A stretch of 11,060 bases of DNA, taken from the NCBI GenBank assembly GCA_051306365.1, contig JBPPNC010000026.1, positions 1 to 11,060 on the forward strand, written 5' to 3'. The translations under genes were made by a program, and so were the position numbers. The notes under the pieces were generated by a model. It was not told the origin of the DNA. It did no database searches and saw nothing but the letters and a program-made list of their open reading frames with translations. This stretch comes from Svornostia sp051306365. GTDB taxonomy: Bacteria > Actinomycetota > Thermoleophilia > Solirubrobacterales > Solirubrobacteraceae. The stretch's first letter is position 1; every line of letters begins with the position of its first letter. Below, piece after piece: positions 1 through 6,897 of the stretch.

Positions 1-1163
1 TGCCTTCTGCCTTCTCCCGCGCCGCCGCCGCTCTCACGGCCGCCTGCGCCCTTCTCATCGCCGCGCCCGCCGTCGCCGGTGCGGTCGAGATCACCTCGGC
101 CGGACCGCTGACGACCGTGGTCGCCGGCGAGCAGCTCGGCTGCCAGGTCGCGCACCGCAACGACTCGGCGCTCGAGCTGTTTCCGTCCGGGGCGAGGCCC
201 GGCGACTGCGGCACGTTCGTCGTCGTCGGCGCCGACCTGTACGCGCCGGTCTTGTCCGGCGCGGCCTCGGGCGTCGGAGCGCGCACGCCCTGGACCGCGG
301 TGAGCCAGACCCCCGTGAGCGGCAGCGGTTCCAGCGGCTCGCCGTTCCGGGTCACCACCGTCGCGTCGGCCGGCACGACCGGCCTGCGCGCCTCGCAGGT
401 CGACAGCTACATCATCGGCCAGGAGTCCTACCGGACCGACGTCACGCTGCAGAACACGTCCGGCGCGGCGCTGTCCGGCGTCATCTACCGGGCGGGCGAC
501 TGCTACCTGCAGAGCTCGGACACCGGGTTCGGGTTCGCGAACGGCACCGGCGCGGTCGGCTGCTCGCTCACGGCGAACAACTCGCCCGTCGACCGGATCG
601 AGGAGTGGTTCCCGATCACCGGTGGCAACCAGTTCATGCAGGCGTCGTACGCGCAGGTCTGGGCGCACATCGGCACGCACACGCCGTTCCCGAACACGAC
701 CCGCGCGGCCGAGCGGCTCGACAACGGCGCGGGCATCAGCTGGACGTACACGCTCGCGCCGGGTGCGAGTGCCACCTTCTCGCACTACACGACGTTCTCC
801 CCGACCGGCGTGAGCGGCCCGCCGCCCACCAACCCGGCGAGCACCACGCCGACGAGCGCATTCGGCCCGAACGGCGTCGTGCAGACCCCGAGCAACCGGC
901 GCTGCATCAGCCGGCGCTTCTTCACGATCCGCGTGCCGAAGCGCTACTGGCCGAACGTGGTCGGCGTCACCGTGCGCATGCCGAAGACGACGAAGGTGCT
1001 GCGCGCGCCGCCGTGGGGCACGAACGTCGATCTGCGCGGCCTGCCGCGTGGCACGTTCAAGGTGCGGATCACCGCGCTGACGATCACGGGCCGCACGATC
1101 AAGGGCACGCGCACCTACCGCACGTGCCGCGGCAAGCTCACGGGCGGCCTGCCGAAGCTCTGA
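1..1163 (+). CDS. Secreted protein of unknown function with a Cys-bounded C-terminal module (5' end cut by one base)
   Basis: The frame is open from the window edge. Bases 1-2 are the last two of a ?TG codon, so the start codon almost certainly lies at positions 0-2 and the protein is 387 residues long. Residues 1-28 are a Sec signal peptide: an Arg at 7, an Ala/Leu-rich core, and a likely cut after Ala-Val-Ala-Gly-Ala. The mature chain has six Cys in three natural pairs (48/70, 168/188, 302/376), consistent with disulfides in an exported protein. A middle domain (about 115-270) holds the pattern GQESYRTDVTLQNTSG and ends in a beta-rich stretch (SWTYTLAPG). A Pro/Thr-rich linker (about 271-298) leads to a basic C-terminal module between Cys302 and Cys376 with VDLRGLPRGTFKVRITA. 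From memory, similar modules end many exported proteins of Thermoleophilia. No catalytic motif is visible and function is unknown; a surface or matrix protein is a guess. The 3' end overlaps the end of aacS by 26 bp. I am confident that it is a gene, not of what it does. Confidence 0.9.
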   Translation, partial: PSAFSRAAAALTAACALLIAAPAVAGAVEITSAGPLTTVVAGEQLGCQVAHRNDSALELFPSGARPGDCGTFVVVGADLYAPVLSGAASGVGARTPWTAVSQTPVSGSGSSGSPFRVTTVASAGTTGLRASQVDSYIIGQESYRTDVTLQNTSGAALSGVIYRAGDCYLQSSDTGFGFANGTGAVGCSLTANNSPVDRIEEWFPITGGNQFMQASYAQVWAHIGTHTPFPNTTRAAERLDNGAGISWTYTLAPGASATFSHYTTFSPTGVSGPPPTNPASTTPTSAFGPNGVVQTPSNRRCISRRFFTIRVPKRYWPNVVGVTVRMPKTTKVLRAPPWGTNVDLRGLPRGTFKVRITALTITGRTIKGTRTYRTCRGKLTGGLPKL

Positions 1164-3042
1164 GCGCCGTGTAGTAGTCCAGGGACCCGGGGTTCGCCAT
1201 CCCGTCGAGGCTCGTGGTCGTGGCCGGGTCGGCGCCCATGAGGATCCGCTTGACGGGGATCTCCAGGGCCTTGCCGCTCAGCGTGCGCGGCACCTCGGCG
1301 ATCTCCAGCACCTCGCTCGGCACGTGCCGCGGTGAGCACTGCTCGCGCACGGCTCGCTTGATCTGCGCGACGAGGTCGTCGTCGAGTTGCGCGTCTTCGC
1401 GCAGGACGACGAACAGCGGCATCCAGCTCTCGCCGCCGTCGCGCGGGACGTCCACGACGAGGCTGTCGACGACCTCCGGCACCGTGCCGACCGCGCCGTA
1501 GATCTCCGCCGTGCCCATCCGCACGCCGCCGCGGTTGATCGTCGAGTCGCTGCGCCCGTGGATGACCGCGGTGCCGCGCTCGGTCAGCTCCAGCCAGTCG
1601 CCGTGGCGCCAGATGCCGGGGAACATGTCGAAGTACGCGGCGCGGTAGCGCGTGCCGTCCTCGTCGCCCCAGAACCCGACGGGCATGCACGGCATAGGCT
1701 TCGTGATGACGAGCTCGCCGACCTCGCCGACGACCGGCTCACCCGCCTCGTTCCACGCCTCGACGGACGCGCCCAGGCAGCGGGCCTGCAGCTCTCCCTC
1801 GTAGACCGGGAGCGTGGGGACGCCGCCGACGAACGCGGTGCACACGTCGGTGCCCCCGCTCGTGGAGAACAGCCACGTGTCGGCGCCGACATGGTCGTAG
1901 ACCCAGCGGAACCCCTCCGGCGACAACGGCGAGCCGGTGGAGCCGACGGCGGTCAGCTTCGAGAGGTCGCGTCCGGCCCCCGGTTCGATCCCCTGCTTCA
2001 GACAGGCCTGCAGGAACGCCGCGCTCGTGCCGAACGTCGTGACGCCCGCGTCGGCCGCGAGGTCCCACAGCACGTCGCCCGCGGGGTTGCCGTCGTAGAG
2101 CACGATCGACGCGTCGCTGAGCAGGACGGACATGAGGAAGTTCCACATCATCCAGCCCGTGGTGGTGAACCAGAGGATGCGGTCGCCCTCCTGCGCGTCG
2201 AGGTGCAGGTAGGTCTTCTTCAGGTGCTCGAGCAGCATGCCGCCCTGGCCGTGGACGATCGGCTTCGGCAGGCCCGTGGTGCCGCTCGAATACAGGATCC
2301 AAAGTGGGTGGTCGAACGGCACGCGGTCGAAGGTCAGCGCGTCGTCGCCGAGGAACCCGTCGGGCCAGCCGGTGCCGTCGAGGTAGCCGAACGGCACGAG
2401 CTCGGCCCCGATCTCGCGCGCGATGTGCGCGGCGTGCTCGCGGCGGTCGAAGTCCTTCCCGCCGTAGCGATAGCCGTCGACGCCGAGCAGCACCTTGGGC
2501 TTGATCTGCTCGAACCGGTCGATGACCGCCTGTTCGCCGAACTCGGGCGCGGCGCTGGACCAGATCGCGCCGAGCGACGCGGTCGCGGCGAACGCGGCGA
2601 TCGTCTCGGCGATGTTCGGCAGGTACGCGGCGACGCGGTCGCCCCGGCCGACGCCGCGCGCCACGAGGCCCGCGCGGATCGCGGCGGTCTCGGCGCGCAG
2701 CCGGCCCCACGTCCAGGACTCGAGCGCGCGGACCTCCGAGGCCTGCTGGATCGCGAGCGCGTCGTCGTCCTTGCCGGCGAACATCCGCTCGGCGTAGTTC
2801 ACGACGGTGCCGGGGAACCACACGGCGCCGGGCATCGACACGTCGGCGAGCACCGTGTCGAACTCCCCGGCCACGCCGAACTGCCGCCAGATCGCGGCCC
2901 AGAACGCGTCGAGGTCGTCGACCGACCACTGCCACAGCTCGTCGTAGCTGGCGCCGGGCATCCCGACATCGGCAGCGAAACGGGTCATGCGCGCGCGGGC
3001 GATGCGCTCAGGTGACGGGGACCAGAGGGGCGCCGGGCTCAT
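1138..3042 (-). CDS. aacS: Acetoacetyl-CoA synthetase (acetoacetate--CoA ligase)
   Basis: This cytosolic enzyme turns acetoacetate, ATP and CoA into acetoacetyl-CoA, AMP and PPi (EC 6.2.1.16). It feeds ketone-body carbon into thiolase, the TCA cycle or polyhydroxybutyrate metabolism. Positions below count from an in-frame GTG at 3051. It is a full-length ANL-superfamily adenylating enzyme: an N-terminal ACAS-type segment (about 10-70), the P-loop SSGTTGLPK (255-263), an FSTSGGTDVC core motif (395-404), the hinge motif HGRSDSTINRGGVRMGTAEIY (about 498-518), and the catalytic Lys594 in LSGKALEIPVKRIL. The STINRGGVRMG hinge and the ANPGSL tail separate it from acetyl-CoA synthetase, which has a GRxDDV hinge. 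I chose the ATG at 3042 (634 residues) rather than the GTG because a TACGGT -10-like hexamer sits 7 nt upstream of it. Its 3' end overlaps the converging secreted-protein gene. It is transcribed away from the flavocytochrome gene, so no operon partner is evident. Confidence 0.96.
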   Translation of the reverse strand: MSPAPLWSPSPERIARARMTRFAADVGMPGASYDELWQWSVDDLDAFWAAIWRQFGVAGEFDTVLADVSMPGAVWFPGTVVNYAERMFAGKDDDALAIQQASEVRALESWTWGRLRAETAAIRAGLVARGVGRGDRVAAYLPNIAETIAAFAATASLGAIWSSAAPEFGEQAVIDRFEQIKPKVLLGVDGYRYGGKDFDRREHAAHIAREIGAELVPFGYLDGTGWPDGFLGDDALTFDRVPFDHPLWILYSSGTTGLPKPIVHGQGGMLLEHLKKTYLHLDAQEGDRILWFTTTGWMMWNFLMSVLLSDASIVLYDGNPAGDVLWDLAADAGVTTFGTSAAFLQACLKQGIEPGAGRDLSKLTAVGSTGSPLSPEGFRWVYDHVGADTWLFSTSGGTDVCTAFVGGVPTLPVYEGELQARCLGASVEAWNEAGEPVVGEVGELVITKPMPCMPVGFWGDEDGTRYRAAYFDMFPGIWRHGDWLELTERGTAVIHGRSDSTINRGGVRMGTAEIYGAVGTVPEVVDSLVVDVPRDGGESWMPLFVVLREDAQLDDDLVAQIKRAVREQCSPRHVPSEVLEIAEVPRTLSGKALEIPVKRILMGADPATTTSLDGMANPGSLDYYTALRASAGRP

Positions 3043-3049
3043 GCCCGCC

Positions 3050-3055
3050 ACCGTA
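3050..3055 (-). promoter_or_regulatory. Probable leaderless promoter (-10 hexamer) of aacS
   Basis: On the minus strand the hexamer TACGGT (TAnnnT consensus) is followed by 7 nt and then the aacS ATG at 3042. That spacing would put the transcription start at or next to the A of ATG, giving a leaderless mRNA, which is common in actinobacteria. GTGACG (3080-3075, minus strand) is a weak -35 candidate with a 19-nt spacer. If the hexamer is the -10, the alternative GTG start at 3051 would lie inside or upstream of the promoter and could not be used. Confidence 0.5.
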
Positions 3056-3076
3056 CCGGCCCGCCGGGGCGGGCCG

Positions 3077-3220
3077 TCACGCGTGGGCCTGTGGCGGGAA
3101 CGCGTCCACGCGGTGGACCATGCCGGGCAGCGCGAGGCCCGTGCGCTCGGCGACCCAGCGCGCCGCAGCCGCGGCCGCAGAACAGCCGCTGCGCCGACGG
3201 CGCGGTACGGTCTGGCGCAT
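3077..3220 (-). other. Short reading frame or gene remnant upstream of aacS
   Basis: This minus-strand frame of 47 codons (ATG at 3220, TGA at 3079-3077) ends 34 nt before the aacS ATG. The first 20 residues are an Arg/Ala-rich run that looks non-genic. The last 28 or so, from ARWVAERTGL through PGMVHRVDAF to PPQAHA, read like the C-terminus of a real protein. The plus-strand alternative here gives no protein-like sequence. Third-position GC does not help, because the plus-strand frame shares the same wobble positions. It may be the decayed tail of a lost gene, a small protein, or chance. I do not recognise a family. Its start overlaps the start of the flavocytochrome gene, so independent expression is doubtful. 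Confidence 0.2.
3206..3211 (+). promoter_or_regulatory. Probable leaderless promoter (-10 hexamer) of the flavocytochrome gene
   Basis: TACGGT lies exactly 7 nt before the ATG at 3219, the same hexamer and spacing as before aacS on the other strand, and both are preceded by GG. No Shine-Dalgarno sequence is present, which fits a leaderless transcript starting at the ATG. No TTGACA-like -35 box is visible 16-19 nt upstream. Confidence 0.5.
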
Positions 3221-4550
3221 GCATGCGCCGCGCGCGCCGTTCACCCCTCGCGAGATCGGGCCCGCCACCATCGCAGCGCTGGTGATCGCCCTCGGGCTGG
3301 TGTGGGCCACCGCCAAGCCAGGCCCGATCCCGGCGGGCACGTACGTCGGCCAGTTCTTCGGCGCGGAATCGGTCCTGCTGCTGTCGATCGGCCTGGTGCT
3401 CATCAGCACGCTGCCGTGGGTGGAGGAATGGTTCGACGGGATCGACCGCGCCGCGATCTGGCACCGCCGGGTTGCGATCACCGGCTTGTTCCTGCTGATC
3501 CCGCACCTCCTCCTGTCGACGGGAGAGGGGCAGGGTGGAACGTTTGCCGTCGTCGGCCTGGGCGGGATGGTCGCGCTTGCGGCCTGGGCGATCCTGCCCC
3601 GCTGGCAGTCGGTGGTCCCGGGGCCGTTGCGTGGCATCGTGGTTGCCGCCCGTGACGTTCCTGGCGCCGCGGAGGTCCGGCGCCTGTTCGGCGGCTATGA
3701 GCGCTGGCGACTGCTGCACCGCACGACGGGCATCTTCGTCGCTGCGGCCTTCGTCCACGGCCTGCTCGACGGGACGCCCTTCGACGACGCGCCGATCCTG
3801 CGGTGGAGCTACGTGGCGATCGGCGCGATCGGCCTCGGGTTCTACGTCTATCGAGAGCTGCTCGCGCGGTTCTTCCTATCGCTGCACGACTACCAGGTGG
3901 AGACCGTGCGGCAGATCGACACGGGCCTGGTCGAGGTGGCCATGCGGCCGCTCGGACGGCGCGTCGAGTTCGTCCCGGGGCAGTTCGCGATGGTCTACCT
4001 CGAGGCGAAGGATGGGTGGCACCGGCACCCGTTCACCATCTCGAGCGCGCCGCGGGAGGGCGTCGTCCGGGTGACGGTCAAGGCTCTGGGCGACTACACG
4101 TCACGCCTGCAGGAGCTCATCGAGCCCGGGATGCCCGCGGTCATCGGCGGTCCGCACGGGCGGTTCAGCCACTGGCGGGGCACCGACCGGCAGGTGTGGA
4201 TCGCCGGTGGCGTGGGTGTCGCGCCATTCCTGAGTTGGTTGCGCGCGTTGGACGGTGAGCTTCCTCACCGCGTCGACTTCTTCTACACCGCGGACGGCGA
4301 GGCTCCCTTCGCCGCCGAGATCCATGACATCGCCCTTCGATATCCGTCGCTGCACGCGCACGTCATCGACACGAGCGTCGAGGGACGCCTGACGCCCGCC
4401 CGCGTGCTCGCCACCGTCGATGGCGACCCTGGCGGCCTGTCCGTGTTCCTGTGCGGCCCTCAGGGGATGCTGCGGACGTTCCAGCGTGAGCTGCACCAGG
4501 CCGGCGTACCGGCCAGGCGTATGCATCGCGAGTACTTCGACTGGCGCTGA
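3219..4550 (+). CDS. Membrane flavocytochrome: ferric reductase-like transmembrane domain fused to an FAD/NAD(P)H-binding reductase (NOX/FRE type)
   Basis: This 443-residue membrane enzyme is predicted to carry electrons from NAD(P)H via FAD and two b haems to an acceptor across the membrane. The N-terminal half has about six hydrophobic segments (roughly 15-31, 50-66, 86-100, 107-127, 170-185, 195-214). Four histidines, His82/His96 and His167/His180, have spacings of 14 and 13, the haem-ligand arrangement of NADPH oxidases and yeast-type ferric reductases. The C-terminal half is an FNR-type module: the FAD motif RHPFTISS (269-276), the nucleotide-binding glycine motif GGVGVAPF (330-337), LCGPQGM (411-417), and an aromatic end (EYFDWR). 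There is no 2Fe-2S domain and no EF-hand. I chose the ATG at 3219 because the upstream extension of the frame is not protein-like and the start follows a leaderless -10 element. The acceptor may be Fe(III), O2 or a periplasmic partner; sequence does not decide. Confidence in the architecture is high, in the physiological role low. Confidence 0.93.
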   Translation: MHAPRAPFTPREIGPATIAALVIALGLVWATAKPGPIPAGTYVGQFFGAESVLLLSIGLVLISTLPWVEEWFDGIDRAAIWHRRVAITGLFLLIPHLLLSTGEGQGGTFAVVGLGGMVALAAWAILPRWQSVVPGPLRGIVVAARDVPGAAEVRRLFGGYERWRLLHRTTGIFVAAAFVHGLLDGTPFDDAPILRWSYVAIGAIGLGFYVYRELLARFFLSLHDYQVETVRQIDTGLVEVAMRPLGRRVEFVPGQFAMVYLEAKDGWHRHPFTISSAPREGVVRVTVKALGDYTSRLQELIEPGMPAVIGGPHGRFSHWRGTDRQVWIAGGVGVAPFLSWLRALDGELPHRVDFFYTADGEAPFAAEIHDIALRYPSLHAHVIDTSVEGRLTPARVLATVDGDPGGLSVFLCGPQGMLRTFQRELHQAGVPARRMHREYFDWR

Positions 4551-4575
4551 GCTTCAGCATGTCGGTGTCTCGACG

Positions 4576-4593
4576 TGCGCCATCCTTGGCGCA
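4576..4593 (+). terminator. Short hairpin after the flavocytochrome gene
   Basis: TGCGCCA and TGGCGCA form a perfect 7-bp stem around the loop TCCT, 25 nt after the stop codon. There is no T-run after it, so it is not a classic intrinsic terminator. GC-rich actinobacteria often use such U-less hairpins or Rho. It could instead be an RNA-stabilising 3' end or chance. Confidence 0.35.
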
Positions 4594-4642
4594 ACCCGGC
4601 TCATGGCCGATCCGGCGGGGCATGAGACGCCGAGCCGGACCG

Positions 4643-4648
4643 TAACTT
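4643..4648 (+). promoter_or_regulatory. Possible -10 element for the first propeller gene
   Basis: TAACTT, preceded by CCG, fits TAnnnT in the 156-bp gap before the propeller gene. It would give a leader of about 50 nt that includes the 9-codon ORF at 4681. No convincing -35 box is present. The second propeller gene has a similar CCG-TAGGCT at 6894-6899, 49 nt before its ATG, but in such GC-rich DNA these matches are weak. Confidence 0.2.
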
Positions 4649-4680
4649 CCGCACGCCCGAACCGTTCAGGGACCGCAGAC

Positions 4681-4710
4681 ATGAACTCCACCCAGGGGAC
4701 AACAGCATGA
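4681..4710 (+). CDS. Possible 9-codon leader ORF coupled to the first propeller gene
   Basis: An ATG at 4681 is preceded at 8 nt by AGGGA (4668-4672), a plausible ribosome binding site. It encodes MNSTQGTTA and then TGA. The TGA (4708-4710) overlaps the ATG of the propeller gene (4707-4709) in an ATGA junction. It may be a leader peptide that brings ribosomes to the main start, or chance. The peptide has no run of a rare or regulatory amino acid that would suggest classical attenuation. Confidence 0.25.
   Translation: MNSTQGTTA
4694..4699 (+). promoter_or_regulatory. Ribosome binding site of the first propeller gene
   Basis: AGGGGA lies 7 nt before the ATG at 4707, which fixes that start. 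It lies inside the 9-codon leader ORF, so ribosomes translating the leader would cover it. Confidence 0.6.
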
Positions 4711-6866
4711 GAACCCGATCGCTTGCCGCGGCGCTGTGCGCCGCCGGCGCGTTGCTCGCCGGCACCGCTGGTGCTGATGCGAACGTCCGTGTCGGCACGT
4801 CCGGATGGCAGTGGGGCAACCCGGACCCCACGGGCTCGACCATCAACACGATCGGCTTCTCGGGTGCTCGCGGCTACGCGGGCGGCGCGTTCGGCACGCT
4901 CGTCCGCACCGATGACGGCGGGGCGAACTGGACCGGCCTGCCCACCGGCCTGCTCACTCCGCTGACCGAGCTGCAGGTCATCACGCCCGACGCGTTCGTC
5001 GTCGGCGGCGGGTGCGCCGCGCGGCGCTCGGTCGACGGCGGCGCGACCTTCACGCGCCTGTACTTCAACTCGCTCGGCTGCAAGGAGGAGCTGACGGGCC
5101 TCTCCTTCTCGAACGTCAACACCGGCTACCTCGTGCTCGAGGACGGCACGGTCGTCGGGTCCACGGACGGCGGCGCGACGTGGTCGCCGAAGACCGCGGT
5201 CCCCGGGACGCGCGCGGCGGGCGGCAACGCCACGCCCACCGACATCGCCTTCACGAGCGACACCGTCGGCTTCGCCTCCAGCACCCAGGGCCGCATCTAC
5301 CGCACGACGGACGGCGGCGGGTCGTGGACGCAGGTCAACGACACGAACCGCTCGGTCAACGACGTCACGTTCGTCGATGCGAACACCGGATTCGCGGTCG
5401 GCGCGAGCGGCCTCTTCCTCGAGACGACGGACGGCGGGACGACCTGGGTGCCGAAGAACACCGGCGCCGACGGCAGCACCCTCACCACGGTCCGCGCGGT
5501 CGACGCGAACAACGCGATCGCGACGAACGAGAAGGGCGACTTCCTGCTGCGCACCACCGACAAGGGCGCGACGTTCTCCCGCGTGAGCGCGACGACGCAG
5601 TCGACGAACACCGTCGGGTACTCGTCGGCCACGCGCGTCGTCGCCGCCGGCAACGACGGCGCGCTCGCCGCGTCCAACGACGGCGGCGCGACGTTCACCA
5701 CGATCGGCAACCCACGTCTCTCCGGCCGGTACTTCGTCATCCGCTCCGCGCCCGGCGGCTCGGCATTCGCCACCGGCGAGAACGGCGGCCTGGCGCGCAC
5801 GACCGACGGCGGCCAGACGTGGACGAAGGTCGGCGTCCCGACGTCCGAGGACATCCTCGACGTGTCGTTCCCGACGGCCCAGATCGGCTACGCCATCGAC
5901 ACGGACGGCAAGCTGTTCAAGTCGACGAACACCGGCACGTCGTGGGCGAACCTCGACACCGGCACGACCGCCAAGCCCGGCGCGGTGTACGCCCCGAGCG
6001 CGAGCGTCGTGATCCTCGTCGGCCCGACGGGCGTGCGCCGCTCGGGCAACGGCGCGGACTCGTTCACCACGGTGAAGGGCGCGGTCGCCAAGGCCAAGCT
6101 CGACGACTACGACGACGCGGGCAGCTCCATCATCGTGTGGGGCCGCACGGCGCTGCTGCGCTCCGGCGACAAGGGCAAGACGTGGAAGGCCCTGAAGCTG
6201 CCGGGCAAGAAGACGAAGGTCACGCGCGCCGACTTCGTGACCGCGAACAGCGGCTTCCTGCGCGACAGCGGCGGCCGCCTGTGGAAGACGACGAACGGCG
6301 GCAAGAAGTGGACCGAGGTGCAGAGTGTCGGCTCCACGGACTACTACGGCATGTCGTTCTCGTCGGCCACGAGCGGCTACCTGGTGACGAGTGAGTTCGG
6401 CGACGCCGACGAGCTCGGGTACCTGCTGCGCACGACCGACGGCGGCAAGACGTGGGCGCCGCAGCTCGTGACGAACGCCGAGATCAAGGGTTACGGCATT
6501 GCGGCCGGTGCCACGAGCTACGTGCTCGCGGGGACGAACTCGCTGCTGTACAGCACGACCGGCGGCCAGGCGGGCAAGGCTTCGACGGCGACGCTGAAGG
6601 CGAGCAAGACGAAGCTCAAGAAGAAGGCGCGCATCCAGGTGACCATCACGGTGAAGGGCGCCAAGCAGGGTGATGTCGCGGTCGTAGCCGGCCGCAAGTC
6701 GGGTGGGTCGTGGACGCAGCAGCAGGTCGAGCTCGACCGCTCGGGCAAGGCCACGACGAGCTGGAACGTCACGAACGGCACCACGACGTTCGTCGGCCAG
6801 TGGGCGGGCAACGAGGCGTCGGCCGGTGACGGCAGCCCGCCGGTGACGGTGAAGGTCGGCAAGTAG
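4707..6866 (+). CDS. Secreted double beta-propeller protein with Asp-box (BNR/YCF48-like) repeats and C-terminal Ig-like domain, copy A
   Basis: The protein has 719 residues. Residues 1 to about 23-26 are a signal peptide (Arg-rich start, Ala/Leu core, cut near AGA-DA), so it is exported. The mature N-terminus, VGTSGWQWGNPDPTG, resembles the first strand of YCF48-type propellers. Thirteen Asp-box motifs of the type T-D-G-G-x-T-W/F recur at about residues 69, 108, 153, 201, 241, 284, 324, 366, 407, 447, 487, 529 and 577, spaced 40-48 apart. A degenerate fourteenth (LLYSTTGG) is near 613. One Asp box per blade gives 14 blades, or two seven-bladed propellers; this is inference. The only mature Cys, 103 and 125, probably form a disulfide. 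From about 626 a basic linker (KTKLKKK) leads into an Ig-like beta domain with VTITVKGAKQGDVAVVA. YCF48 (HCF136) assembles photosystem II in phototrophs, but nothing here suggests photosynthesis. Asp boxes are usually structural, and no sialidase catalytic residues can be assigned. A binding or cell-surface role is likely and the ligand is unknown. A paralogue follows 82 bp downstream. Confidence 0.93.
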   Translation: MRTRSLAAALCAAGALLAGTAGADANVRVGTSGWQWGNPDPTGSTINTIGFSGARGYAGGAFGTLVRTDDGGANWTGLPTGLLTPLTELQVITPDAFVVGGGCAARRSVDGGATFTRLYFNSLGCKEELTGLSFSNVNTGYLVLEDGTVVGSTDGGATWSPKTAVPGTRAAGGNATPTDIAFTSDTVGFASSTQGRIYRTTDGGGSWTQVNDTNRSVNDVTFVDANTGFAVGASGLFLETTDGGTTWVPKNTGADGSTLTTVRAVDANNAIATNEKGDFLLRTTDKGATFSRVSATTQSTNTVGYSSATRVVAAGNDGALAASNDGGATFTTIGNPRLSGRYFVIRSAPGGSAFATGENGGLARTTDGGQTWTKVGVPTSEDILDVSFPTAQIGYAIDTDGKLFKSTNTGTSWANLDTGTTAKPGAVYAPSASVVILVGPTGVRRSGNGADSFTTVKGAVAKAKLDDYDDAGSSIIVWGRTALLRSGDKGKTWKALKLPGKKTKVTRADFVTANSGFLRDSGGRLWKTTNGGKKWTEVQSVGSTDYYGMSFSSATSGYLVTSEFGDADELGYLLRTTDGGKTWAPQLVTNAEIKGYGIAAGATSYVLAGTNSLLYSTTGGQAGKASTATLKASKTKLKKKARIQVTITVKGAKQGDVAVVAGRKSGGSWTQQQVELDRSGKATTSWNVTNGTTTFVGQWAGNEASAGDGSPPVTVKVGK

Positions 6867-6897
6867 GCGAGCACCGCCTCCGGGCAGGGGCCGTAGG

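Noticed and set aside
1387..3015. 542-codon plus-strand frame antisense to aacS
   Set aside because: aacS carries all family motifs in its frame. The antisense translation is low-complexity Arg/Ala/Val/Asp-rich and has no recognisable domain.
3012..3218. N-terminal extension of the flavocytochrome to an ATG at 3012
   Set aside because: The extra 69 residues are not protein-like, would overlap the start of aacS, and would include the leaderless promoter. The ATG at 3219 begins a normal N-terminus before the first membrane segment.
4611..4639. Second possible hairpin (TCCGGC...GCCGGA) before the first propeller gene
   Set aside because: The outer 6-bp stem and an inner CGGCG/CGCCG stem compete for the same bases; such short GC pairings are expected by chance in this DNA.
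4707..6866. Photosystem II assembly factor YCF48 as the function of the propeller proteins
   Set aside because: The repeat type matches, but there are two propellers and an Ig-like tail and no photosynthesis genes in the window; the name would over-claim.
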